Below are positions 11,036 through 23,700 of a DNA stretch of 64,000 nucleotides, piece by piece; position 1 is the stretch's first letter, and each line of letters begins with the position of its first letter. A program made the translations under genes and the position numbers. Origin of the DNA: Apostichopus japonicus (Eukaryota; Echinodermata; Holothuroidea; Aspidochirotida; Stichopodidae). The stretch lies in the NCBI RefSeq assembly GCF_037975245.1, contig NC_092583.1, positions 5,365,264 through 5,429,263 of the forward strand. Direction: 5' to 3'. Below the pieces are notes generated by a model. It made no database searches. It was not told the DNA's origin and saw only the letters and a list, made by a program, of their open reading frames with translations.

Positions 11036-11092
11036 ATAACAAAAAGTGGTAAAGTTGAAGCACGCGTGAGAGCATTATTTGACTTCCAAGCT
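11036..11092 (+). pseudogene. Isolated SH3-like exon fragment (tentative)
   Basis: After an acceptor-like TTTTCAG, one frame reads KVEARVRALFDFQAG. The ARVRALFDFQA core resembles the first strand of an SH3 domain (ALYDFxA). A weak donor GTATAT follows, and the frame closes soon after. I found no neighbouring exon carrying the rest of an SH3 fold, so this may be a stray fragment, a lone exon of a gene that I cannot trace, or chance. Confidence 0.2.
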
Positions 11093-13040
11093 GGTATATA
11101 TAATAAGTGAGTCAAGCATTATTAAGAAAAATTAAGTTGGATTTGCCGTTATTGTTAACCAGATACCATTCACAAAATACCACAATATTTCAAAAATTGG
11201 TATCTTCGCCATACATAATGCTATATGAGGATGTGGTTTGATCGCTTAGATGCAGAACATTTCAGCTACTGGACTAAACCTTCCGAGAACACCCATTTAT
11301 ATTCACGTTAACCCCTTAAATATCCAGAAATCGTTTATATGCTGGTTTGACTGCGAACATTTAGAGACGTTCACGTGGGTACCAGATAGTAAAGTCAATG
11401 TGGATACAAAATTACTTGTCCCTTTATGGCTTCCATTAAAAAGGGATTCGTAACTCATACATTTCATGGTACAGCGTCACTACGAACGTGTAAAATTGTG
11501 CGTTTGACTCCACATGCTATTCTGCGATAAGAGAAAGAGTGTGGAATGATATCCCTTTGGCGTTCCATATGCAAAGACCGACGAGAAAATTGATCTTGCA
11601 AGAATGCTGACAACAGTGTATCGCCGTGTGTGCGCAAGCAATGAAGCCCTTCAAAAAAGTTGTACGCAAAAAGCAGACCATTTGTACGTCTTCATACATA
11701 CATACATTGTGCATTCGACTTTGAAAATGAGTTTTATTTTACCGGCTTTTTGTACTTTACACAATAGAGATATGTTATGGCGACCAGATTGTTAAGTACT
11801 ATACTCCTGTCTTAAGAACCAACTTTGAAAACTTTGCCTCTAATGACTTGAGTAAGTGGAGTGTTTTGTGCAACTTTTCAATGGCTGGAATGTGTCACTT
11901 CCGGTATCTGAGAGGCACAATGCAAACATTTTTCTTGCTTTTATTATTTTAGTGCTCCACTCTAATAGTGTTATAGTTGTCCCTTGAAAATGCCTTGAAA
12001 AAGCAACTCTCTCTCCTCCCAACCCCCTTCCCACACACCTACTTTTGTGCAATACTTCCATATTAGTCTCTGCATGCAGTTCTCAGTTTAATGTTAATGT
12101 TTCAAAGTGGGTTGTAGCCTATTTTCCTGGTATTGAATTGTTAGTGATAGCCCAGGACATCATAACCGTCATCCCATGTTATTATGGTATGTGGATCTAT
12201 CGTTAGGGATATATTACAGTTTTAAGTAAAATGAGGTGGTGATAATTTTTGTCATTATAGGCTTTAGTCATATCGCATCCGGAAGGACAGCCGTAGCCGC
12301 TCTATAGGTCTAGCCTAACTATATCAAGGGTCAACTGAATAACAATACAGCAGCTGGGCAGACGAGTAAAGTAATTAATTTCCTATGTAATTGCTTCTAC
12401 TATCACTTCCTTAGAATTACCTGTAAAACTGCAGTCCACTGCCACATATTGACGATTTTGTCACTCAAAGGCGGCAAACACGGTATCACCATATCGAGTG
12501 ATTTATGTCAACTTTATAACTTGAGTTATGTCACAGACATAGTGTTTGTATTACGTACCGTATTACTTTCTTGCTTGTATTACTTTGTATTTGTATTACT
12601 TTATACTTTGTACTTTGTACTTTGTATTACTTTCTTGCCGTACAAGCAAAGCGCCACCAGTCAGATGGATGGCTTCAGTATATGTTCGTGACGTCATTCT
12701 TCTTACATCAATTTCTATGGGATTTTCCAAGTTTCCGCTAAGGCTAAAGTGGAAGTAACATTGGTATGAACCCGGTATGTACAAGATTTTAAACACAGAG
12801 CTGAGTTCGTCGAAGAACGTAGTCCGGTACATTACTGTATTGTGGGAGTTCCTCTTTTGGGAATTCATGACCTAAAAATGTGCCTTCATTTGCGCGAACG
12901 TTGACCATCATCTACTTAAAGAAAGAAGCTTCGTCTGCCACAGGCATCACCTGTCTATCTCACTTCCATGGCGTAATGGTAAGCTTCAGATCGTGTGTCT
13001 TCAAACGAAGCAATGTTGCCATGGTTCTCATGTAAACAGC
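11093..13040. other. Intergenic stretch, no gene supported
   Basis: Short open frames on both strands lack recognisable motifs and convincing splice partners. A low-complexity tract made of TTTGTATTACTT/CTTTGTA words lies at about 12540-12640. Confidence 0.4.
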
Positions 13041-13053
13041 GACTTGGTCAGAG

Positions 13054-13082
13054 CATGGAGCTATAAACAGAATAGCTCCATG
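13054..13082. repeat. 11 bp perfect hairpin flanked by a 10 bp direct repeat
   Basis: CATGGAGCTAT and ATAGCTCCATG flank a 7-base loop. TGGTCAGAGC occurs on both sides (13045-13054 and 13081-13090). The arrangement resembles a very small inverted-repeat insertion with a duplicated target, or an operator-like site; neither is proven. Confidence 0.5.
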
Positions 13083-13848
13083 GTCAGAGCGTATCATCAG
13101 TGTTGCTTACACGACAATACAACCTTTGCTGGGGTTCAGACTTTGCAATTTTTTGGTTTCTATGACTCGTAAGGTTCACTTCACAGTTCCCGATAGCCTT
13201 GCAGGTTGTATACCAAGCCTTACAGTTGTTACAGTACTGTTGTTACTGTTCGTAATATGTACACAATTCTTGATATGCCAGATGGGGTCATTGTTTATGT
13301 TGGCTAACATTGGCTAGGCCTAGGCTAAATATTGTTCAAGGACCTTGTGTGGTTCAGGTTTCTATTCCTCTTTACTTTAAGGAAGGGCTTTGCTTACATT
13401 TCTCGGAATAATTGCAGAATACCCAGCAACTCTCACACTTCCGGCTTGTTAAGAATGGTAATACATTGTTTACAGTTTAGCCTTGAATATCACTTTCAGT
13501 TTCGGTCATAATCTGTGAGATTCAAGACTTACAGGGTATTCTGCAATCAAGCACATTTCTCTAAAGGTGTGTTTCACAAAACTGTTGTGAAATGATGATA
13601 TAAATTTGCATGTTTGTCCAGCATATCTAGCCAAACAAAAGGTTTAGACGCAAAAATAATTGGTGTTGAACAAGCTTAGGTATGTATACACTTTGATATC
13701 GCAAAAGTCAAAGAATCAGTACCAAGTATCTGCAAATTTTGTACATGGAAGTAGAACCTACTGCTATTAGAAATACAGCATGTACCCTATTGGGTTTATC
13801 ACAAGCTTCTAAACTTGACCAGTTCATGTCTAGTAGTTGTGTGTGTGT

Positions 13849-13904
13849 GCTACTGGCATGACATCAACATGGAGTGGCCTCCATGTTGATGTCATTCCAG
13901 TAGC
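13849..13904. repeat. 26 bp inverted repeat (hairpin), 4-base loop
   Basis: The arm 13849-13874 and its reverse complement 13879-13904 differ at one base. The outer ends read GCTACTGG and CCAGTAGC, and the loop is TGGC. It sits about 900 bases upstream of the NWD-like start codon. The loop is very short for a typical animal microRNA precursor. Confidence 0.75.
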
Positions 13905-14736
13905 CACCATTATAGGTCAAGATAAGGTCAAGTAATCATTCCTGGTATTTCTAGCCTGCAACTATGTTTTTACGTAGTTTGGTAACATGGCAATTTCTAC
14001 AGTATTTAGTCAATAATGCATATATTCCATTAGCATTGTAAAATCACAGTGCATCAAGGTAATTTAGAACCAAATGTGTCGAATACTTGGGTGGGATCGC
14101 TGTATATCTTACTCTGTGATCTGTTTTTTTCATATATGAAACTTCAAATACAGTACTTGATCTAAGTACAGTATTACATTTAAAGGAGATGCCTCCTGGT
14201 TGTCAAACTATATTCCTGGCAAAGATGTCTGTTAATTGTATACAATTTGTACTTGCGTGCTAAGACTGTGTGACTCTTTATCAACAGTATTTTACATATA
14301 TGTTTTAGGACATCAGCGGTACTTACATGTACTTTTACACTGTTGTGCAGTTGTACAGGATAAATTGCTTTCTGCAAAGTGTATTTGAGGATTACTTGGG
14401 CAGGAAGACTTTAATTAATACAGGATATGAGCAAAACTACAGTATAGAAAAAAAATTAACGAACACTAGGAAGAGATGTATACTCTCAGTACTGAAAGAT
14501 TAAAATAATATTGAGAGTACTGAGTCTGAGGGAAATATTCATATTTTTGATGCTCTAATAAACTTTACAGAGGATGATACTGTTTTCATAGTCATTCCAT
14601 GACTTTGATTTGCATGATAATGCAATTACTACAACTGGTACTTTTCTGTAATCTGGCCAGCAAGCCCAACATTGAAGTTCATGCGAATTTGAATTTTTTT
14701 ATTTATTATCCCATTAACAGAATTTTGTTAGTCATC

Positions 14737-14763
14737 ATGGACGATTTCATGCAGACTGTATAA
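14737..14763 (+). promoter_or_regulatory. Upstream ORF in the NWD-like leader
   Basis: ATG at 14737 opens a frame of eight codons (MDDFMQTV, then TAA). It ends 22 bases before the main ATG at 14786. A good acceptor (CCATTAACAG) ends at 14720, so both are probably in the same exon of the mature mRNA. Such a uORF could lower translation of the main frame. Confidence 0.4.
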
Positions 14764-14785
14764 TTTGAAGACGGATAATCCTAAA

Positions 14786-17700
14786 ATGGATATTGATGAA
14801 GCAAAGAGGTTACCGGGATTTGCTGATCTCCTCAAAGGATTTTGTAATGATATTCCATCGCAAAAGTCCACCACAGTTCGTGTTTTCTTAAGCTCAACAT
14901 TCACAGGTGATTATTCTTTTGAACTTTGTAATGTGTCTGTCAGTCTGAAGGTCCATCTACAGTAAGGGTAATTGTGTAAGTTCATTCGTAAAATTCATTT
15001 CAGAATTTAACATCAAAAGAAGAGCGTTGAATAAAGAAGGCCTGTGTCACTGAAAAACTTTTGAAACGCTTTTATGGTGAAAGTTTAAAGTATGAAGAAC
15101 ATATTATTTGGTTAGAATTTCAAACTGAGTGTTGGGGAACAGGTTAGTTTGACTGATGCATGTTGCAGATAAATGTCATGAACAAGACCAGTGCATTTTG
15201 ATGAAAGTACCGTCTATTTTTCAAAGTTTTACAAATCGAAAGATAGATAAGATTTGACTAGATGGAGAAATTTTATAATATGGGACGTAGAATTGTTCAA
15301 ATGGATTGTAATGGTGACATGACTGGTTTGGTATTACAGTCAGTCACATCTGTGTATTACAAAATAATAAATGTTGACAGTAAATCATTTAAGGATGCAA
15401 AACACTATTAATGATTCCTTAACCATCAGGATTCATGAGTACTCTTGGACGTACTTTGAACGTACTGTTGTATATTTATCAAACGATTGTATTTTTGTTT
15501 TATACTAGATATGATTCATGAACGAAACAAGCTTCTGAGGGAAGTTTATCCAAAACTACAGCGCTACTGTCAAGAGAGAGGTCTGGACTTTGAAGTAGTT
15601 GATATGCGATGGGGCGTTCATGATAATGTTACTACTGATCATAAGACAACTCATTTATGCATGGTGGAAATTGACAACTGTAGAAACCTATCTCAAGGTC
15701 CCTGTTTTGTGGTAAGAATGGTTATATGCATTGTTTCATGTCCTATCTCCTCTTGGAGTTAGGTCTTACAATTTTATGATAACCTTGTAGTTTTTTCTCA
15801 CATACTTTCTTTGCATGTGACTGATATATCAGTGTTGGTCTTTTTTCCCCATAACAGTATGTCTGTTTGCAACACTTATCAAAAGGAGCAAGTTCAAAAA
15901 CAGATGATCAATCACCAATAAACAAATCTCAACACTTCTTTGCTATTCAAACTTTGTTCCTTATTCGTTTTTATTTCTGACATGATATATTATCATATCT
16001 TGCATTTATCCATCAAAATGTTGGTTCTCTCATCTTTAGTTTTTGGTTACGATGCTAAAGGTACAGTAACCTTTATACCTTTGTATGTACATATATCTTT
16101 GGTTCTGCTAAAGAGAACTAAGTCATGCAGGGCCTATTGTGTATAGCAATCTACTCCTTTCTAACATGATCTTTCTTCCTGCACCAATGGGGTAAATCAC
16201 GGCTGAAGTTAAACAATTAAGTATGCACCTTAGAATAACAGGGCAAATGTGGCTATTATGAGTTTAGGCATATATCAAAATAAGGGAGACTTTACCTTTA
16301 GAGGGCCTCTGCATAGACAATACTGCCTAAACTATGTGTTTGTGTCGAAGTGTGCTGAACACATCTTCGCCTTCAGATGGTTAGAAACCTGGGAGCAAGA
16401 AAGTCTTTGCAGGTGCTCTTTACAAAATTAATCCAAAGCCTGAGACTTTTTCGTCAGTTTGATGACTGGGAAACGTAAAGAAACTTAAAATTTCGGTTTT
16501 CAGAAGTATTTTTGCAACCTCCTAAGTACACAATTTGTTGGTATTGATATTAACAGTATATGACAGAGTGTCGTATCTGCCTAGTATTAGTGCTGAAGTG
16601 AATAGCTTTTCCTCAACCGACTCCTTACATGTACATCACAGGGTGAACTGCAGCCACATGAGCTCTTTTTGCAAAAAGAGCAAATTCCTTTTCCAAGTGA
16701 TTTGATCAAGTTTTACCCAGTCCCATAAGAAAATAATGCAATGTGCCATACATCAATGGAAAGGTACAAGTATAATGATTCAAGGTAACATAAATTTAAA
16801 TGGATTACAAGATGTCGAAAAAACCACCAGTTTTGCAGTTTAACTAAATGACTGCATTAAGTGTATGCACTTACGTCATCTGTTCATATATTTCATCCAT
16901 ATGTAATTTGATCAGATTTAGCTACTCCCAGGTTACCCATACATGCCAGAGTTATATCAGATATTGAATACAACAGACCTATACTCTCGTACTCACGCAA
17001 ATTGAATGTGTTATTTATCTTGTCTCCCTCCTGTACTGAAGCGGGAATACGACACCATGATATGCAGATGTTCCCTATTATTTGTGGTACCCATCTCATG
17101 AATATTAATGAGGTCTTAACATAATGTTCATCTAATGGCAATATCTCTCCAACAGTATGTTAAATTTAATTCTTTTTTGGTATGGTAATGTAACTACATA
17201 CTGTAGTAAGTACATATTCATGTCAACAAAATTTTACCTCATTAATATTCATGAGTAGGTGGAGCTTAGCCTGGGATATCATTGAAAAAGACTTGTAAGC
17301 ACAATATCTCAACAATGCTGAGTCCAAACAAGTTGAAACAAATGTCATACTTGGTAGATTGTTGACCTATGATGAGTAGATGTGCCCTATGGGTTTTCGT
17401 TCCCACCTCATGTATATTAATAAGTGGGTGGGGCTTACCATGAACTTATTAAACTCAGTATCTATGCAACCTGACTATACTTGGTATAGTGATGTAACTA
17501 CATAGTATGTACATATTCTTTACAACAACAATTAGGTCTAAATTTGTTGGGACCATCTGGGCCCAAAAATATTCCGGGTGCAGCTTTGGATCATGTGGTC
17601 CTAAATTTTATTTCCACCTCAAAAAAGTTTTCCATTACAGGATTGTTAGATTACATCAGAATGATTTGAATCTTTTTTCAAATTCTTCATTTAAAAAATA

Positions 17701-20700
17701 AATTGATAGAAGTTATTTGTTTGTTTGTAAGTGGAATCAATGAAAATATAAGCAGTTTTAACTTTCCTAAGCCTTTCATTTAATGTGAAATTTTCTTTCA
17801 ATTACTATAACTACCAGCGTATCACCAGTTATGAAACTACACCAAAATATGCATTGTTACTGTATTGCATTAGTATTACAAAAAATACAATAAAAGTTTC
17901 ATTCTTTGAGGAAGAGTGTTGTACTTGGCATACTAACATCATAATTTAGCATAGGCCACACTTACACTTTCAGAACAGATACTGTAGCAATAGTAAACCT
18001 ATTCTATAGAAAACAGTCCATAACATCACATGCAATGTTCATTGAACTAGTTTTCTTAGGTGAATCAGGTGGTAAGTGAAATATGAAGAGTGCAGTAATT
18101 GTGGCCAATTTAAGTTGGATAGCTGACCTACAGTACTGTATAATTACTATTGCATGTTTTTCTTACATTTTTCAGGCATTTCTTGGTAACAAGTATGGCT
18201 ACAGACCATTAAGGGCCACTATAGCTGCTGAAATGTTTGACAAGCTCTGTGATTTACTTGAAAATGAGGTTGATTCTTCTAAGTTACATCTTTTGAAAGA
18301 CTGGTACTGTAAGGATGATAATGCAGTACCACCAGTGTACCACCTGCAGTCGATCTCTCGCAAGCTTCACCACTATGATGATGTTGAAAAGCAAGACTTA
18401 CAGAAAGAAGCAAGAGACAAATGGTGGCAGATCAGTAATGTTATGAGAGAAACTTTGCAGAAAGGTGCCCAGATAGCTGTCACAGCAGGAGTGTTCACTC
18501 AAGATGAGGTTCAAGTTTTCTTCAGTTCAGGTGAGCAAAGTTTTTCAAATACTCTAGTCAGGAGTATTGTTGTCAAGTCCAGCACAACCATGTCTGAATC
18601 CAAGTCCAATGGCATCTGATCTGAGTCCTATATGCAGATTTATCATTGCCTGATTGTATCTTTTAGCTTTTAGTAGCATTATAAAGGTTTGTTGCATTTG
18701 CTGACTAGAGCAACATTGCATGATTTTTTTTGTGATTTGTCTAAGGAAACTTTGTTTCAGGAGTAGAATTGATATAATGACCATTACAATGAATCATTTA
18801 AAGAACAATGTCAAAAGTGTTAAAGTAATCAGTAACTTATGAAAGGTGGTGAATAAAGGTGTAACCCTTGCAGAATGCAGTAAAAATGGTTGTCATGAAG
18901 GATATTTAATTTCAAAGTTTCAAAGTATGTTACTGAACAGTCTTCTTACATGAATAAGTTAATACAGTTATTATATATATATATTTACATCTCTTTAGTG
19001 ACAGAGCAAGAAGTAATGCAAGCTTTCAAAGACAACAACAATCCTGAAAGTAATGTTTTAGTCTTCTTAAGACACATGAATGGTATTGAAAGCTGTGAAG
19101 GACCAATGAAAAGGAAATTTATTGACTGCACTGATGATGGGTAAGTGTTCAAAGTAACTACCCATATTAATTTACAGCTTACAATTTGACACTTAAGAAG
19201 GTTACTGTAGGTTTATACTAGTTGTAGGAAAGAATGAAATGCAAGTTTACTTTGCATAGAACTGATACAAACTTAACTTATTAAACCACCTTTTGCAGAG
19301 CCTCTCCTGCCCCTGCACCCCTGCTTTAGATCCTTGTATATCAACTGCACAGTGGAATATTGTTTAATTACAGTATGTCAAGAAAGAGTAAACAAGCACA
19401 GTAGTAAATTCATGATTATAACAAAGTCATGAAGTAATTGGTTTACAAATAAGTTTAAGTGTGTTTGGCTGTCCAAATAAAATTTACTACACCGTGGATT
19501 GTTTCTGATTCAAGATCGATTACCTTCTGACTACAAGCAATATATAGTTATGATCAATGAAATGGATAACATTTCTGTTGGCTGCCTATCTGAGAAAGCT
19601 TCTGTAATTCCTCGATGACTAGTTTTGTTGTAAGGAATGTAAATTTATTTGTTTCATTCAGGAGTGTAAATATGGAAGCTCAGGGACTTCTAAAGAGACT
19701 TAAGGAGGAGGTCCTACCATCTATGCTACCTGCTTCATCAATCCATGAATACACTATTCCATGGAAAGAGAGTGGGGTGGATCCATCCAGTACGGACCAC
19801 AAAGAATATCTCAGTGACATCACACAACAGTTTTATCACAGTATGATGGCAATGATAAACAATAAACTGCATGAGAAGTCAAAGATTGTATCGACTGAAC
19901 TCAGTGCCTTCTACGAAGAACTAATTCATCAACACACTTTTCAAGCTGTGAAATGCAAGTAAGTACACAGTTTCCTTCTTTTTTTTTGTTTTTGGTGAGG
20001 GATCATCAAATTTAAAATGACCTGGAAGTTCTGGAACTCTAAACTCCACAGTGGGAAAGCGTACAAACCATTGAGGGTCATGTGATGTGCTCTTAGGTGC
20101 TACTAACGTATTATTTAAACCTTTGATAGTTCAAAGAGATAAGCCTTGCAAACAACAGAATGCTACTATAACTGGCATTTACTAAAAATTTGAGAGTAAT
20201 TGCTTACTTAGGATTGGATGATAACGTTGTTGAGGTTTACTTTCCATCTTGTAAAATGCTTGATATGCATGGAACCTGGGTTACTATTTGAACATCTACT
20301 GTCAAGGTCTTATAGATTGATTTCGATGGTACCTCCTATCATATCATACACGCTTGTTTATATGCAAAAATGGCAAGGAGCCTTGTGTAGCTAAGGAACA
20401 ACGAATCCTGTTGTTTGCTTCTATGTATGTGTATAAGCTGCATGCGTTCCAGGTGCAGTTCGACTGTTTGAAAGAAAATACTAAAAATGGCAATTTTGGA
20501 ATTGAAAATGGTGGTAAACATTGGAACATTGGAGTCTAGCCCAGTGGTACATTTTTCCAATGTTTACCTCTATTTTTAATTCGAAAATTGCCATTTTGAG
20601 TATTTTCTTTCAAACAGTCAAACTGCACCTGGAACGCACACAGCTTATCACGTACCACTAAGCTAGACTCCATTGTTCTCGTAGCTTCACAAGGAATGTG

Positions 20701-23700
20701 GTAGAGCTATGAGATCGTGACATTAGTTGTTGTAGAACACACATCTATAGAGTACTATAGGAGTTGAGTGCTACAAGGGAGCGTGTCACATGACCGTACA
20801 TGGTTGGTATTTGCACATCTCCTCATTGACATAGTAGGTCTGTGTTAATGTATATGCTGATGTGAGGTGAGAGGTGTATATAAAAGATTGTCATGTTGCA
20901 ACTGTTCACATGTGGATACCAACAAGACTGTATTTTGATGGTAAAACTCAAATTATAACTTTAGGTATTTTGATGGTAACACTCAGTATATGTAATGATC
21001 ATTTTACAAAGATGATATCTGTTGTAAGTTGATATCTTCACTGTTATATTTTTCTTTCAGATCCTTCAAAGGTCGAGAGGATGTATTTGCTGCTCTCCAT
21101 ACCGTCCTTGAGGTTAAATCTGACAAACCATGTATTCTCCATGGCATATCTGGATCAGGCAAAACCTCAGTAATGGCAATGCTGGCAACAAATGCAAAAA
21201 GTATCTTCACTGGGGATCTGGTGTGTGTCTTGAGGTTTTTGGGAACTTCATCGCTCAGTTCAACTATTCGTGACACCTTACTCAGTGTTTGTCGACAGGT
21301 AATCAAACCATTTGAACTCAATTGCGAGAAAACACAACTTTCTTTGTACTACTGTGAAGGTGTAGGCATGTGTGCATGCGTGTGTGGGTGTGTATGCGGT
21401 GCCTGGTCTTGTAAACACGATAACTCAAATGGGCATGGATTATTTTTTTTATTATACTTAGTGTGTCAATCTATGTAATATAGGTCTCACATAGCAGTCA
21501 AAACTCATCCTACCGCAGCATAGGTCAAAGTATTAAAATGTGTTTGAGATGATGTGTACCTTTTTGTGGCAGGTGAAAAGTCTAAAGACTTTGCAAGCAT
21601 GATGATCCAAATGTAAAGCTTGCATGAACTTTACACATATGTAGATCCTCCTTAGCATGAGAATCGTGGAGTCCACTAATGTAACAACTTGAAAGTCTTA
21701 AATGCCCTGTCCTATATTAAATGTTCTCATATTAAATATGGTAACAAATAACTTATTCTGTTGGCTTGCCGCTATTGAAACAGACTTCCTTTTCATATTT
21801 TGTTCTTCTTTATCTAGATTTGTTTTGCATATGACATGGAACAACCAAAGGATGATGAAGTTGAAGATTTTCATAAATTGGATATATTTTTCAAGTCACT
21901 TCTGATGAATGCTCCCACTAAAGAGAAGCCATTGTTTTTATTGTTAGACAGCATTGACCAGCTGTCATCTAAAAACAATGCTTACTCAATGAACTGGCTG
22001 CCTCTTAGTTTCTCTAAGTATGCCCATATAGTTGTTTCCATGCTACCAGTCGTCAATAACTGCCTGCATAGCATGCAAAAACTTCTGAAGGACCAAGACT
22101 GTTACGTGGAAATGACACCTGTAAAGCAAAACCTAGGTCTACAGATTGTAGATGGATGGTTGCAGCATCTCGGGAGAACAATAACAGAAGAACAAAGAAA
22201 CATCATTTCCACTGCCATGATCAACTGCCCGCAACCTCTGTACTTGAAAATCGTGTTTGAGCAATTTTCAAAGTGGCCATCTTACAAGTCAGTGAAGGAT
22301 GTGCAGCTGCCTGCTACAGTAAGAGCTGCTATAACAGAGCTGTTTGAGGAACTGGAGCGCAAGCATGGGCAACTGTTGGTGTCCCATACCTTGGGGTATC
22401 TTACAGCAGGTCGTCAGGGACTAACAGGTAGTGAATTGAGTGATGTTCTCTCATGTGATGATGAAGTGTTGAATGTGGTCTATCAGTACTGGGACCCACC
22501 AGAGGAAACTGTAATTCGAATTCCATCCTCAGTCTTAAAGCGGATCAGATATGATATGATAGAATTTCAAACTGAACGCCAAGCAGGAGGAAAAACTGTC
22601 ACAGGTTGGTACCACAGACAGTTTATAGAGGCTGCCTTTGATCGTTACTTGTCAGATTCATCTGTGTTTCGCAAACGGCACAAGCTGATTAGTGACATGT
22701 ACCTGGACGTGTACTGTGAAGGTAAAGTAAACCCCATTGAACTTTCACTGAGAGGAAAGGTCTTTCCAAAGGCAGATCGTCAGGTGGCCCCTCAACCCTT
22801 GGAGTTTGACAAGGCTCTCTTCAATCTTCGTAAATTGCAGGAGTTACCTTACCACTTATCTTGCTGTAAGGACTCTCAGAGACTAACTGAAGATGTCATT
22901 TACAACTTTGAATGGCTCTTTGCAAAACTGAGGTCCTGCTCTTTCATAGAGTTAATTGGAGACCTGGAGATGATGGACATAGACTGCAGTGTCCTGAAAG
23001 ATTCTCTACTCATGTCCAGAAGTAGTATTCAATCTGACCCTAGTGCTTTAGCTGGTCAGCTGATTGCAAGGATAGGAGATCTACGAGGTCAGTCTTCTCA
23101 CTTGAATCACCTTCTGGAACAGTGTGAACAATGGATTGCCACTAGTAGTCTTCCTGTCTTTGTGCCTAGGTCTGCTTTTCTGAAGCCTCCAGGAGGACCC
23201 CTGGTAACAACATTTGCTGGTCATCCATCTAGGGTCCTGAAGGTGGCTGCCTCTGAGATTCACCAGGTAATGATTTCTGCCTGTGAAGATGGTAATGGCC
23301 ACCCTCTGGCTTATGTATGGGATATAGAAACATATGAACTAATCCAGGATGTTCGTGTTCCAAACAATACTGAAGGAGGGTTTGGAAGTATTATTCTGGA
23401 AGTGAGCCCTAGTGGAAACCATTTTGCATTTGGTTCTGAACAGCTCAAGTTGTTTAAGACGTCAAGTGGTGATGAAATCTTTGCATTTGAATGTGACAGG
23501 GGAGACAGTGCTTCAGCATTTAAAGTTCTGAAGTTTATTGACAACAGTTGTGTTGCTGGTCTACAAGAGAATGGACATGAGATTCTGATGTGGAACGTGA
23601 CAGATGGTACCTTAATGTATAAGCTCAAACACCCTGCAGTTGTGACTCATCTGGATGTAAGCAATCCCTCAGTGATGGTGACTGCATCTCAGGATGGTAT

